Shown here piece by piece: positions 26,399-35,377 of a stretch of 64,000 nt of DNA. Positions within the stretch are counted from its first letter, which is position 1; each line of letters opens with the position of its first letter. Position numbers and translations under genes: made by a program. The notes beneath the pieces were generated by a model that had not been told where the DNA came from, searched no databases, and saw only the letters and a list, made by a program, of their open reading frames with translations. This stretch comes from Schaalia odontolytica (GTDB lineage: Bacteria > Actinomycetota > Actinomycetes > Actinomycetales > Actinomycetaceae), in the NCBI RefSeq assembly GCF_024584435.1, contig NZ_CP102197.1, positions 1,550,001 through 1,614,000 on the forward strand. The letters run 5' to 3'.

Positions 26399-26611
26399 TG
26401 CCGCTGCGTGCGCATTATCGTTGATGCGCCCGCCGTCAACCTCACGCGGCTCACCGAGTCGTATGGCGTCCATCGTGGGCGAGTAACTGCACGGAGCACC
26501 CACGTGTCCGCCAACTGGCGTCGCCTCGCAAGACCCCCATTCCACGCTTCGCGCTCTGCTCACGCCTCGCGCTGCGCGCCCGCTACACTGGACCCAGACG
26601 TTAGGAGAACC

Positions 26612-27082
26612 ATGTCCGTCGAACTCATCACCGCCGCCTCCCCCGAGGTCCACGAGGCCATGGGACGCCTCGTCCCCCAGCTTTCCCACTCTGCCACCCC
26701 GATGAGCGCCACCGATGTCGAGCGCTTCCTGTCCCAGCCAGGCGTACACCTCTTCGTGTTCCGTCCCGACCAGGCCGACGCGGAGGGGCAGCGCCCCATC
26801 CTGGGCATGCTGTCCTTGGCCACCTTCGAGATTCCCACTGGCGTGCGCGCCTGGGTCGAAGACGTCGTCGTTGACGAGGCCGCTCGCGGCCAGGGCGCCG
26901 GCCAGTCCCTCGTGGTCGCGGCCATCGAGCACGCCCAGAAGGTCGGTGCCCGCACGGTCGACCTGACGTCGCGGCCCTCGCGCGAGGCAGCCAACCGCCT
27001 CTACCAGCGGGCGGGATTCCAGCTGCGCGAAACCAACGTGTACCGGGTGACGCTTGAGCAGCACAAGAACGGGGCGTTGTAG
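26612..27082 (+). CDS. GNAT family N-acetyltransferase
   Basis: The predicted acetyl-CoA-dependent acetyltransferase has 156 residues. The acetyl-CoA pyrophosphate loop is in DEAARGQGAGQSLV (near residues 88-100), and the C-terminal SREAANRLYQRAGFQLRETNVYR is typical of the fold. The ATG at 26612 follows AGGAG by 6 bases; the upstream in-frame extension is not protein-like. TACACT at 26584-26589 may be its -10 box. The substrate is unknown. Confidence 0.9.
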   Translation: MSVELITAASPEVHEAMGRLVPQLSHSATPMSATDVERFLSQPGVHLFVFRPDQADAEGQRPILGMLSLATFEIPTGVRAWVEDVVVDEAARGQGAGQSLVVAAIEHAQKVGARTVDLTSRPSREAANRLYQRAGFQLRETNVYRVTLEQHKNGAL

Positions 27083-27706
27083 CCTTGGGATGCCAGCATT
27101 GACGAGGAGTCAGCACGCCCACCTGAGGCCCCCTCACGCGCCAGACACGACCGGCCGCGATTGCGGGAGCTAGCTGGCGGCCGGTCAGCAGGCCGATCAG
27201 CACCTGGGGCGGCCCCCGCCCGTGCCACGGATCCCCCGGATCGGCAAGCGCCGCGAGGCCTGCGGCCCGGCGGTTCACGTGGGCACCAAGGTGGCGCCAT
27301 CAGGACTGTCGCGGATAGGTTATGGCCAGGCGGATAGGTTATCGGCACGCGGATACGTTACTAAGCTATCCGCATGCTCATAACCTATCCACGAAGCAAC
27401 AACCTATCCGCGTCGGGAGTGGACTCCGAGCCCACCCGGATCGTCGCAGGCAGGACCCAACAACCTATCCCCGTCGGGAGTGGGCGTTGACACGACTGCA
27501 CTAGTTCCAGAAGCTATCCGCCAGTAGGCGCAGCATGGCACTCGTCACGCAGTACGATGCTGGACCAACCGGTACAATGCGCCTGCGCGACGAATTCAAT
27601 TGCCGATCCCTGAACCCGCCCGATGGAAGGGCGGCGCGGACGGCGAGCGGGCGGGCAGGCCACGCGGCGGTCGGATATCAGGCGGCGCTCAACACCCCCC
27701 GGGACG
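27083..27706. other. Gene-free 624-bp interval with a repeat array
   Basis: No protein gene is supported here. A GACCGGCCGC/GCGGCCGGTC stem (27149-27186) may terminate the GNAT gene. The section from 27310 to 27522 holds eight copies of a GGATAGGTTAT-like element, described separately. The tail toward 27706 is the downstream side of the aldo/keto reductase gene. Confidence 0.6.
27310..27522. repeat. Array of eight GGATAGGTTAT-type elements in both orientations
   Basis: Forward copies are at 27312-27323, 27330-27342 and 27349-27360 (the last reads GCGGATACGTTA). Reverse copies are at 27364-27373, 27380-27390, 27400-27411, 27461-27472 and 27512-27521. GGATAGGTTAT (27332-27342) and ATAACCTATCC (27380-27390) form an 11-bp inverted repeat that encloses a second one, GCGGATA/TATCCGC (27349-27373). 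Two reverse copies extend into a direct repeat of about 24 bases, AACAACCTATCC then CGTCGGGAGTGG, 61 bases apart. Function is unknown; a multi-site operator or recombination target is possible. Confidence 0.8.
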
Positions 27707-28546
27707 TTAGAACTCCTCGTAGACCGCCGGATCCTGGCCCGCCTGGCGGCCGTCGGGCCGACCGAGCGCGCTCATCGCCGCCATGTGCGTGGAAGACAGC
27801 GAGAACGAGAAAATGTCGAGGTTGTCGCGCTGACGCTCGGCAGACCCGGACTTGGGCAGGGGAATCGTGCCGAGCTGGTAGTGCCAGCGCAGGATGAGGC
27901 GCGCGGGGGACACCCCGACCTGCTCGGCCAGCGCAACCACGGCGGGGTCCTCGACGATGCGCCACTTGCGCCCCAGCGGGCTCCAGGACTGCGTGCGTAC
28001 GCCGACACGCTCGTGATAGGCCAGGGCCTCGGGCTGCGGGAAGTAGGGGTGAAGCTCGATCTGGTTGACGCTGGGATACTCCCCCGTTTCTTCCCGCAGG
28101 CGCTCCAGGTGTTCGGGCAGGAAATTGCAGACGCCGACGGATCGCACAAGCCCGCGAGCGCGCGCATCCAACAGAGCCTGGAAAGCCTCGACGTACAGGC
28201 CCCGCTCCGGGTTGGGCCAGTGGATCAGGTACATGTCCCAGTAGTCCAGCCCGGCGCGCATGAGCGATTCTTCGACGGTTTCGAGCGCCTCCTCGTAGCG
28301 TTGGTGTCGGCCGGGGAGCTTGGAGACGAGGCGAAGCTCCTCACGGGGGAGCCCACTGCGGCACACCGCCTGCCCCACGGCCCCCTCGTTCTCGTAGTTG
28401 AAGGCGCTATCGAGCATCCGGTAGCCAGCCTCGATCCCCGACAGCATGGAAGACACACCCCCAAAACCGCGCAGGTTGTAGGTGCCCAGCGCGATCGCGG
28501 GGACGACGAAACCGTCGCTCAGGGTGTATGCGGGAATCTCACTCAT
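27707..28546 (-). CDS. Aldo/keto reductase
   Basis: This 279-residue NADPH-dependent TIM-barrel oxidoreductase shows the family's catalytic tetrad: Asp in MLDSAFNYENE with the Tyr, Lys in LVSKLPG, and His in YLIHWP. The cofactor end contains IPLPKSGSAERQRDNLDIF. A second aldo/keto reductase of the same 2,5-diketo-gluconate reductase-like subgroup lies at 41.6 kb. The physiological substrate is unknown. It is transcribed toward the repeat array and divergently from the aminopeptidase gene. Confidence 0.93.
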   Translation of the reverse strand: MSEIPAYTLSDGFVVPAIALGTYNLRGFGGVSSMLSGIEAGYRMLDSAFNYENEGAVGQAVCRSGLPREELRLVSKLPGRHQRYEEALETVEESLMRAGLDYWDMYLIHWPNPERGLYVEAFQALLDARARGLVRSVGVCNFLPEHLERLREETGEYPSVNQIELHPYFPQPEALAYHERVGVRTQSWSPLGRKWRIVEDPAVVALAEQVGVSPARLILRWHYQLGTIPLPKSGSAERQRDNLDIFSFSLSSTHMAAMSALGRPDGRQAGQDPAVYEEF

Positions 28547-28593
28547 GCCTCAAGCGTAGGCCACCGCTTGGCGCCTCGTTCTACCATTGGGAT

Positions 28594-29898
28594 ATGGCAC
28601 AGCTTGAATTGGACGACGTCCACGCGAACGCAGTGGACTATCAGCATTTCCTCCTCGACTCCCCCTCCCCCTACCACGCCGCCGAGGTCGTGGCTGAGCG
28701 CCTGGTGGACGCCGGCTTCACGCGGGTCGATGAAAAGGACCCGTGGGATGCACGCCCCGGCGGGCACGTCATGGTACGAGGCGGGGCCGTCGCTGCATGG
28801 CTGGTCCCGTCGAACGTGACCGAGGACGCGGGATTCCGCATCGTGGGCGCACACACGGATTCGCCGGCCTTCTCCGTCAAGCCCTCGGTCCAGTCGACCA
28901 CGCCGGACGGCTGGGGTCAGATCGACGTCGAGGTGTACGGCGGAATGATGTGGAACTCGTGGCTGGACCGGGAGCTGACCCTGGCGGGTCGTCTGGTCCT
29001 GCGCGACGGCGAGGTCGTGCTGGCTCGCACCGGACCGATCACTCGCATCCCGCAGTTGGCCATTCACCTGGACCGGGGGGTGAACACGGAGGGGCTGACG
29101 CTCGATCCGCAGAAGCACCTGCACCCCGTGTGGACCGTGGACAATCCCTACGGCAACGTCCTGGAGTACGTTGCGCGGACGGCGGGCCTGGCCGACGCGT
29201 CGGGCGTGGCCGCCTTCGATCTGATCCTCACGCCGAGTCAGGGCCCGGGCTTCTTCGGCGACAAGGGGCAGTTTGTGGCGGCATCGCGACAGGACAACCT
29301 CTCCAGCGTGCACCCGGGCCTGGTGGCGTTGGAGCGCCTCGCCTCCGACGGGGTGCCCGAGTCCGGAGACGTCACGGTCTTCGTGTGTTTCGATCACGAG
29401 GAGGTCGGCTCGGGATCTCGCACGGGCGCGGCGGGCCCGCTGTTGGAGACGGTCCTGCGCCGCACGGCGGCCGCACTTGGCCGCGACGCGGATGGTTACG
29501 AGCGCATGCTCGCCTCCTCCTCGTGCATCAGCGCGGACGCCGCTCACTCGGTGCACCCGAACTACGCGGGTCACCACGACCCGGACAACCGCCCGATGAT
29601 GGGACGCGGCCCGGTTCTCAAGATCAACTCCAAGCAGCGCTACGCGACCGATGGCGAGGGGATCGCCCTGTGGAATCGAGCGTGCGCGGCTGCGGCAGTC
29701 CCCTCGCAGAGCTTCGTGGGCAACAACGCGATGCCGTGCGGGACGACGATCGGCCCGCTGACCGCAACGCGCCTGGGAATCCTGACGGTGGACGTGGGCA
29801 TCGGGCTTTTGTCGATGCACTCGGCCCGGGAAATGAGCCACATTGACGACCTCTATGCCCTGTCGGCGGCCCTGGAGGCTTACTGGCGCGGCGCGTAG
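28594..29898 (+). CDS. M18 family aminopeptidase
   Basis: This 434-residue cytosolic dizinc aminopeptidase of the aspartyl aminopeptidase type removes N-terminal residues from peptides. Metal and catalytic residues are seen in GAHTDSPAF (His), SRQDNLSSV (Asp), FDHEEVGSGS (Glu-Glu), ISADAAHSVHPNY (Asp) and LLSMHSAREM (His). The ATG at 28594 begins MAQLELDD, and the length is usual for the family. A bidirectional terminator separates it from the convergent ohr gene. Confidence 0.95.
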   Translation: MAQLELDDVHANAVDYQHFLLDSPSPYHAAEVVAERLVDAGFTRVDEKDPWDARPGGHVMVRGGAVAAWLVPSNVTEDAGFRIVGAHTDSPAFSVKPSVQSTTPDGWGQIDVEVYGGMMWNSWLDRELTLAGRLVLRDGEVVLARTGPITRIPQLAIHLDRGVNTEGLTLDPQKHLHPVWTVDNPYGNVLEYVARTAGLADASGVAAFDLILTPSQGPGFFGDKGQFVAASRQDNLSSVHPGLVALERLASDGVPESGDVTVFVCFDHEEVGSGSRTGAAGPLLETVLRRTAAALGRDADGYERMLASSSCISADAAHSVHPNYAGHHDPDNRPMMGRGPVLKINSKQRYATDGEGIALWNRACAAAAVPSQSFVGNNAMPCGTTIGPLTATRLGILTVDVGIGLLSMHSAREMSHIDDLYALSAALEAYWRGA

Positions 29899-29930
29899 GA
29901 GAGCGCAGCCTCTTTGCCCCCGCCCCTGCG

Positions 29931-29963
29931 AAAAACCCCGGCCTCATTGAGGCCGGGGTTTTT
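29931..29963. terminator. Bidirectional rho-independent terminator
   Basis: AAAAACCCCGGCCT and AGGCCGGGGTTTTT flank a short loop, giving a GC-rich stem with A-tract and T-tract on either side. It lies between the convergent aminopeptidase and ohr genes and would work for both. Confidence 0.95.
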
Positions 29964-29982
29964 CGTGTCGCTCTGCCCGCGA

Positions 29983-30414
29983 TCAGAGGGCGGGCACCGC
30001 CTTCACCGTGACGGGAACGTTGCCGCGCGTGGCCTTGGAGTAGGGGCACAGCTCGTGGGCTCGATCGGCAAGCGCCTGAACGCGGTCCAGCTCGACGCCG
30101 GGGACGAACACCTCGAGGGTGGCGGTAATCGCGTAGGACTCACCCTCGGGGCCAAAGCCGACGGTGGTGCGCACGACGGAGTTCGCGGTGTCGATGCCCA
30201 TCTGCTTGGCGGCCAGACCCATGGCGCCCTGGAAGCAGGCGCCGTAGCCCATGGCGAAGAGGGCCTCGGGATTGGCCCCGCCGCCGGGGCCACCCAGCTC
30301 CTTGGGGGCGCGCAGGTCGAGGGTGAGGCCCAGCGCGTCAACGGTGGAAGTTCCGGCGCGGCCGCCGGTGGAGTCGGCGGCCACTGAGTAAACGATGTTG
30401 TTTGGTGTATCCAT
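29983..30414 (-). CDS. ohr: Organic hydroperoxide resistance protein (Ohr/OsmC family)
   Basis: This 143-residue thiol peroxidase reduces organic hydroperoxides. The two reactive cysteines are present in GYGACFQGAM and HELCPYSKATRGN, the latter being the Ohr signature. ALGLTLDLRAPKELGGPGGGANPE, written here in part (GGPGGGANPE), is also typical of the Ohr branch. No OhrR regulator is adjacent. Confidence 0.95.
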   Translation of the reverse strand: MDTPNNIVYSVAADSTGGRAGTSTVDALGLTLDLRAPKELGGPGGGANPEALFAMGYGACFQGAMGLAAKQMGIDTANSVVRTTVGFGPEGESYAITATLEVFVPGVELDRVQALADRAHELCPYSKATRGNVPVTVKAVPAL

Positions 30415-30488
30415 GCCTCTATCTCACCACTGGGACTTCAGTCCCGCAAGACGTGCCGCACGCAAGACGCGGCCCGGTCGCCTCGCCG

Positions 30489-31010
30489 TTAGCGCGTCAG
30501 GAAGTCGGCGCGCGGCTGCCCGCTGAGCGCCTTGGCAATCGTGCGCCGGAAGCGCTCGTTCATCGGGGGCAGCTGATCGCCACGGAAAAAGGACGCCTCG
30601 CTGTTCTCTCCGTCCGCGGGTCGGGGGTGACCGGTGAGCCACTGGGCGGCGAAGGCAACATCGAGGTAGGTCGTCACATCGCCGTTGTCGTAGGTGACGG
30701 GGCCGACAACCTCGACGGACAGGAGCCGCCGCACGTCGATATCAACGTCGGTCTCCTCCTTGGCCTCGCGGGCGGCAGCGAGCGCGGGCTCCTCACCGGG
30801 ATCAACGATCCCGGTGACGGGGGTCCAGGCGCCGTTGTCGCTGCGTCGCACGCACAGAATCTCGACGCTCCCGGGGTCGATCGGGCTCTCCCAGTCGATC
30901 GGCGCGTCGGCGCGGGCCGACCGCATGACGACGACCGTTGTTCCCGGCATCCACAGGGGCGCGTGACCCACGTGACGCCGAAGCTCCAGCACGAAGTCGG
31001 GTGTTGCCAT
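30489..31010 (-). CDS. NUDIX hydrolase
   Basis: The predicted protein of 173 residues hydrolyses nucleoside-diphosphate-linked substrates. The Nudix box GX5EX7REUXEEXGU is visible from GIVDPGEEP through REAKEETDVDI (near residues 67-90), with Asp replacing the final conserved Gly. An N-terminal extension (RHVGHAPLWMPGTTVVVMR) is common in actinobacterial members. The specific substrate is unknown. It lies 18 bases after the AspT-like transporter gene and may be co-transcribed. Confidence 0.93.
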   Translation of the reverse strand: MATPDFVLELRRHVGHAPLWMPGTTVVVMRSARADAPIDWESPIDPGSVEILCVRRSDNGAWTPVTGIVDPGEEPALAAAREAKEETDVDIDVRRLLSVEVVGPVTYDNGDVTTYLDVAFAAQWLTGHPRPADGENSEASFFRGDQLPPMNERFRRTIAKALSGQPRADFLTR

Positions 31011-31028
31011 GGCCCCAAGTCTATGCCG

Positions 31029-32603
31029 TCACAGGAAAGATGTGATGACGGGTATCAGGAGGATCTTCACGATGATCGCGAACGCGAAGAGGGTGGCGTA
31101 CGCCCCCTCGATGCGCTCGTCACTCACGCGCGCGTCCGCGGCCTGCAGGACGGCGGGCTGTCCGAGGAAGCCCGCAACGCCTCCGGCCGCACGCGCGGCC
31201 GAGATCCCGATGAGCTTGCCGCCAAAAGCCTGAGCGAGGCAGCAGGCGACAACCATCACGAACGCCAGCAGCGCGGCACGCCACCCCTCGGGACTGCCGA
31301 GCAGGGTCGCGAATTGGGGACCCGCATTGAGCCCCAGGGCCGCAAGGAAGAGCATGAGGCCGATCTGGCGGATGGTGAGATTGGCGGCCGCCGGAAGCGT
31401 CCACACGAGCGGTCCCGTGCGACGCAAGGCCCCCAGGAGCATGCCGACAATCAGCGGCCCCGCAGCCGCGCCAAGCTGGAAGGCTTGGCCGCCCGGCAGG
31501 GGGAAAGACACGATGCCCAGGAGGAGCCCCAGGACCATGCCGATGCCGAAAGCCATGCCGTCAACCTCGGCAACCCTCCTCTCGGAGTCTCCGAGCCACT
31601 CGGCGATGTCATCGAGCTCATCCGTGGGAACCACGACCGCCACGTGGTCGCCGAGCTGCAGGTCGAGGTCGTCGCGGGCCAACAGATCCAGGTCGCCTCT
31701 GCGCACGCGCGTGATGACGGCGCCAAAACGCTTCGTGACGTTCAACTCCGAGACGGCACGCCCCGCAACATCGGGGTTGGAGACGACGATCCGCTCGAAA
31801 GCCAGGTCGGAGCGGTCATCCTCGAGGTTGTGATCCAAGATCTCGCCGACGAGGGGGGCGGTCTCTTGGATGGACGCCGGATCACCGACCAGGACCACGT
31901 GATCCCCCGGTAGCAGGTCTTCTCCGGGAGCGATGACGCGGGTTCGTCCGTCTCGACGCAGGTAGGACAGGCGCACGCGCTGTTGACGCCAGGCGGCAAT
32001 GTCGCGCGTATTGATTCCCTGTGTCACGTGGACGCTGACCGCCTCGAGGGAGGCACCCGCCAGGGAGGGGGTGTCCTTGGGTCCCAGCCACCGCCTCGTC
32101 ACCGTGATGGTCACCACGAGGATTCCAACGATGACGCCGATCGGGTAGCCGAACGCGTAGCCGACGGCCGCGTTGGGGTCCCCCGTGACGCGCGTCGCCG
32201 TGTCGAGGGCGGGCGCCGCCGTCAGCGCTCCCGTGAACAAGCCGGATGTGAGTCCGGGCGACAGGCCGAGGACGTTCCCACCGACGAGCGCGATGAGGGC
32301 ACCCACGAGACACACGACCGTCGTGAGAGCCAGGAGGTTCGTCTGCTTGCGCAGGTCCTGGAAGAACGTCGCACCGGCCGAAATGCCGACCGCGTAGACG
32401 AAGAACGCGAGGCCCATGGCCTGGACGATCGACATGTGGGAACTCACGACCTCGGGATGCATCGCCGACACCACGAGTCCAACGAAGAGAGCGCCTGCGG
32501 CGCCGAATCGCAGCGGACCGATCCTGATGGCGCCAATGGCGGCCCCGAGCGCTACGACAAGAAAGAGCGCAAGAAGGGGTGAGGAGGTGAAGAGAGCGGC
32601 CAT
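31029..32603 (-). CDS. AspT/YidE/YbjL-family transporter with two RCK_C domains
   Basis: This 524-residue integral membrane protein is of the aspartate:alanine exchanger family. Two halves of about five or six helices (residues 1-165 and 355-524) flank a cytoplasmic part with two TrkA-C/RCK_C domains (about 190-270 and 275-355: VLLVG-like DHVVLVGDP and DHVAVVVPT). The duplicated AspT motifs FFVYAVGISAGATFF and LFLAALGLNAGPQF are both present. The ATG at 32603 follows GGCAGG; upstream sequence would run into the divergent DUF2510 gene. The substrate is unknown. Confidence 0.9.
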   Translation of the reverse strand: MAALFTSSPLLALFLVVALGAAIGAIRIGPLRFGAAGALFVGLVVSAMHPEVVSSHMSIVQAMGLAFFVYAVGISAGATFFQDLRKQTNLLALTTVVCLVGALIALVGGNVLGLSPGLTSGLFTGALTAAPALDTATRVTGDPNAAVGYAFGYPIGVIVGILVVTITVTRRWLGPKDTPSLAGASLEAVSVHVTQGINTRDIAAWRQQRVRLSYLRRDGRTRVIAPGEDLLPGDHVVLVGDPASIQETAPLVGEILDHNLEDDRSDLAFERIVVSNPDVAGRAVSELNVTKRFGAVITRVRRGDLDLLARDDLDLQLGDHVAVVVPTDELDDIAEWLGDSERRVAEVDGMAFGIGMVLGLLLGIVSFPLPGGQAFQLGAAAGPLIVGMLLGALRRTGPLVWTLPAAANLTIRQIGLMLFLAALGLNAGPQFATLLGSPEGWRAALLAFVMVVACCLAQAFGGKLIGISAARAAGGVAGFLGQPAVLQAADARVSDERIEGAYATLFAFAIIVKILLIPVITSFL

Positions 32604-32714
32604 GCCTGCCAGGGTACCCGCGCCCTTCGCCGGTGGCCGAGACCAGGAGCTGAGTCGGCGCGTTATGAAGCTCACGGATTGGCTACACTGGGGCCAGAAA
32701 CTGAAAGGATGGTC

Positions 32715-33251
32715 ATGTCTCAACCAGCACCCGGATGGTATCCAGACCCCGCCGGCACGTCGCGCCTGCGGTGGTGGAACGGCGGCATGTGGACGGAGCA
32801 ATTCCAGCCGATGCCCGCCCAGCAGGGCATGCCCTCGCAGGGTGCGCCCCACGCATCCACGTCAGCGCCCGACGGGGGGATGGGCGCCTCGCCCGCGTCG
32901 AACGGCGCCCATCTGCCTGCCAACCAGCAGGCGCCGGCGGTCTCCTCCGCCCTCTACAGCCCCGATCCAGCCTCGCCTCAGCTGCCCGATTCCGGCGTTG
33001 ACGCGCCCGGAGCGTACCAGGTGGCCGCCCAGAAGAAGAGCGGATCCAAGTGGCTGATTGGCGCGATCGCCTCCTGGGTGGCGGTGGGGATTCTGCTGGT
33101 CTCCTCGCTGATCGCGGGAGCGACCTACAAGGCCAGTGGGGAAAAGCTGTCACAGGCCGAGAACGACCGCGCCAGCGCGCAGACCGAGCTCGACAGCGCG
33201 CGGTCCGAACTCGATCAGGCCAAGCAGGAGCTTGAGGAGGCTCAGAAGTGA
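32715..33251 (+). CDS. DUF2510 membrane protein with C-terminal coiled coil (cassette 1, gene A)
   Basis: The 178-residue protein has a DUF2510 domain at residues 4-35 (PGWYPDPAGTSRLRWWNG), a Pro/Ala/Gln-rich linker, one membrane helix (about 113-137) and a C-terminal coiled coil (about 140-178, ending ELDQAKQELEEAQK). The predicted orientation puts DUF2510 inside and the coil outside. An ATG 6 bases upstream (32709) overlaps the AAAGGA site, so 32715 is preferred. Its stop overlaps the next start by 4 bases. Equivalent genes follow at 34047 and 35378. Function is unknown. Confidence 0.85.
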   Translation: MSQPAPGWYPDPAGTSRLRWWNGGMWTEQFQPMPAQQGMPSQGAPHASTSAPDGGMGASPASNGAHLPANQQAPAVSSALYSPDPASPQLPDSGVDAPGAYQVAAQKKSGSKWLIGAIASWVAVGILLVSSLIAGATYKASGEKLSQAENDRASAQTELDSARSELDQAKQELEEAQK

Positions 33252-33964
33252 GTTACATTCCCGCGACGCAATCCGCCCCGCGTCCCGCCTCCCCCGCGAG
33301 CAAGATCCTGACGATCATCGGCGCCGCCGTCGCGCTCCTCCTTCTCGTCGTCTCGGTCATGCTGGGGTTCGGAAGCCACTCGCACAAGCAGCAGGCAGCC
33401 CAGGCCGCCGAGGAGGCACAGTCCCTTCGCAACCAGACCAGGGACGTGGAGACGGAGATCGCAACCGTGCATACGCAGACCACGCAGGCCACGAACAAGA
33501 AGGAGGCGACGGCCTGGTGCGACGGCTTCACGAGCTCCGACTCCTCACCCGATGCCATCGACAAGAAGGCCCGCGCCCTGCTGAGCGCGCCGCAGCCGCG
33601 CAAGGACGCTATCGCCGAGGTCTGCCCGAAGAAGAAGGAGTTTGCCGAGGCGTTCGCGAAGGATGCCGCGGGGAGGGTCGTTGACTCAGACTTTTCGTGC
33701 ATGTCCGACGGCTCCTCCGTCACGGTGTCCGGGACAGCAACCGTGGCTGGTCCCACGCTCGCATCCCTAGGGAGCTACGACGTACGGATCGGCATCGTGG
33801 TCACGTCGGGGGCGGAAACCTCCGGGGTCGCCCCCTCGGACACGATCTCCATGACTATCCCGCAGGGGGGCAGCGCTCCGTTCTCGTCGACCGTTCCGGA
33901 TCCGTCCAACTCGACGGGCCGGTGCGCCGTCAGGACCCTCGGTCTGTGGCCGAGCGGAGTATAG
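33248..33964 (+). CDS. Signal-anchored AWC-domain protein (cassette 1, gene B)
   Basis: I know no named family. The 238-residue protein has a short cytoplasmic tail, a membrane anchor (about 20-41), a coiled coil (47-82) and a Cys-containing extracytoplasmic domain. The domain opens AWC (Cys91), with further cysteines at 126, 151 and 226, a LASLGSYDV element and a WP near the end. The GTG start overlaps the preceding stop (GTGA), so synthesis is coupled to the DUF2510 partner. Facing coiled coils in both products suggest heteromeric pairing, which is inference. Confidence 0.82.
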   Translation: MSYIPATQSAPRPASPASKILTIIGAAVALLLLVVSVMLGFGSHSHKQQAAQAAEEAQSLRNQTRDVETEIATVHTQTTQATNKKEATAWCDGFTSSDSSPDAIDKKARALLSAPQPRKDAIAEVCPKKKEFAEAFAKDAAGRVVDSDFSCMSDGSSVTVSGTATVAGPTLASLGSYDVRIGIVVTSGAETSGVAPSDTISMTIPQGGSAPFSSTVPDPSNSTGRCAVRTLGLWPSGV

Positions 33965-34046
33965 TCGGGTGGTTGCCCACAATCCCTTGGGTCACGGCAT
34001 CCCCTGACCCGCCACCCTTGTCATTCAACACGGAGAGAGACCCACG

Positions 34047-34604
34047 ATGAGCGAGCCCACAGAAGGCTGGTACGCGGACCCCAGCGGGGCCGGGCAGCTG
34101 CGCTGGTGGGACGGACACGCCTGGACGGAGTACGTCGAGCCCTACCAGGCGCAAGCCCCGCACGAAGCCGTCACCGACGAGGCGGCGTCGCCCGGCATCG
34201 AGGAGACGACCGAGGCCTATGCTCCCGCGTCCTCGGCAAGCACCCCGACTTTCGACGCGACGGCGGCCGGCCTCGAACCCGCTACGCCCTCAACGCCGAG
34301 CCCAGCGGCCCCCGCACACGCGACCGGCTCGAACGAGGACCTCGCCGACGAGGCCGACCGGAACGACCCCGGGGGGCAAGCGCGCCCCTCGGGAATGCTC
34401 AAGTGGATCCTCGGCTGCGCTGCCTCGTGGCTGCTCGTCGTGGCGTTCATCGCCGTCCTCGCCCTCGCGTGGTCCCACTTGGGCCCCAGCGGCCGCATCC
34501 ACGAGGACGCCAAGGCGCGAGCCGAGAAGGCTCAGCAGGAGCTCGATACCGCCCGATCCACCCTTGAGGACATCAACCGGCAGATCGAGGAGGCCAACAA
34601 GTGA
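34047..34604 (+). CDS. DUF2510 membrane protein with C-terminal coiled coil (cassette 2, gene A)
   Basis: The 185-residue paralogue of the 32715 gene has DUF2510 at residues 4-35 (EGWYADPSGAGQLRWWDG), an acidic Ala/Thr/Pro-rich linker, a membrane helix (about 118-143) and a coiled coil (about 152-185, ending LEDINRQIEEANK). A GGAGAGAG site precedes the ATG. Its stop overlaps the following gene by 4 bases, as in the other cassettes. The linker has diverged most, the two ends least. Confidence 0.85.
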   Translation: MSEPTEGWYADPSGAGQLRWWDGHAWTEYVEPYQAQAPHEAVTDEAASPGIEETTEAYAPASSASTPTFDATAAGLEPATPSTPSPAAPAHATGSNEDLADEADRNDPGGQARPSGMLKWILGCAASWLLVVAFIAVLALAWSHLGPSGRIHEDAKARAEKAQQELDTARSTLEDINRQIEEANK

Positions 34605-35296
34605 ACACCGCCCCCGCTCCCCTTCGCGCCGCAACCGTCGCGGGTGCGATCCTCGCCGTCATCTTCATCATTCTGTCCGCCGTCGTCGGCGGCATCAACG
34701 CCTGGCGCTCCCAGTCCTCATCCGCCTATGAAGCCCAGGCCACCAAGGCTCAGTCCGACAAGGCGGGAGTCGACGAGCAGATCACGGAGGCCAAGGCGCG
34801 CCTGGACGCGGCGAGCGTCCGCAAGGACGCGAAGGCGTGGTGCGACTCCATCAATCGAGACACGGCCTCCTCCATTCGAGACGCCATCAAGACCTACGAT
34901 TCGGCGACGTCAGCTGTCAAGGAAGCGATTCACGAGGAGTGCAGCGCGAAGGAGACCCTCGCCAATGCCCAACGCACGGCCTCTGACTCTGACTTCACGA
35001 TCACCATGGGCGAATGCACGACAGACGAGACGACCACCACGGTCACCGGCACCTTCTCCGTCAACGCGTCAAGCTCCATCGCGTCGCTGGGCTCTCTCGA
35101 CGTCACCATCGTGGGATACACAGCGGACAAGGGCGCCAGCTTCAACCCATCGACTCCCTACCAGGGAACGACGACGATCGCCGTCACGCCGGGGGCTTCC
35201 ATGCCCTTCACGGTGAGCGTGCCATACGATCCGGCGACGAGCGCGACCACCGAGTGCGTCGCGACGATGCACAAGTGGTGGCCTACCAACATGTAA
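34601..35296 (+). CDS. Signal-anchored AWC-domain protein (cassette 2, gene B)
   Basis: The 231-residue paralogue of the 33248 product has a membrane anchor (about 12-34), a coiled coil (about 38-72) and an extracytoplasmic domain with AWC (Cys81) and cysteines at 114, 139 and 219. It shares SIASLGSLDV and a terminal WWP with cassette 1. Cys spacing between the first three positions is 33 and 25, against 35 and 25 in cassette 1. The GTG start overlaps the upstream stop. Confidence 0.82.
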   Translation: MNTAPAPLRAATVAGAILAVIFIILSAVVGGINAWRSQSSSAYEAQATKAQSDKAGVDEQITEAKARLDAASVRKDAKAWCDSINRDTASSIRDAIKTYDSATSAVKEAIHEECSAKETLANAQRTASDSDFTITMGECTTDETTTTVTGTFSVNASSSIASLGSLDVTIVGYTADKGASFNPSTPYQGTTTIAVTPGASMPFTVSVPYDPATSATTECVATMHKWWPTNM

Positions 35297-35377
35297 AGTC
35301 GCGGTGGGATGACTCACCACCGAGGACGGTTCCGCGCTGAATTAGGATTGTGGGGACACAGTGAAAGGAGCTTCCCC

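Noticed and set aside
27322..27504. 60-codon open frame within the repeat array
   Set aside because: It is made of the repeat elements themselves and lacks a ribosome site and any homology that I recognise.
27310..27522. CRISPR array
   Set aside because: The repeats are only 10-12 bases, occur in both orientations and have irregular spacing; no cas genes are present.
33989..34010. Possible terminator GGGTCA/TGACCC between cassettes 1 and 2
   Set aside because: The stem is only 6 bp with a 10-base loop and no T-run, too weak to call.
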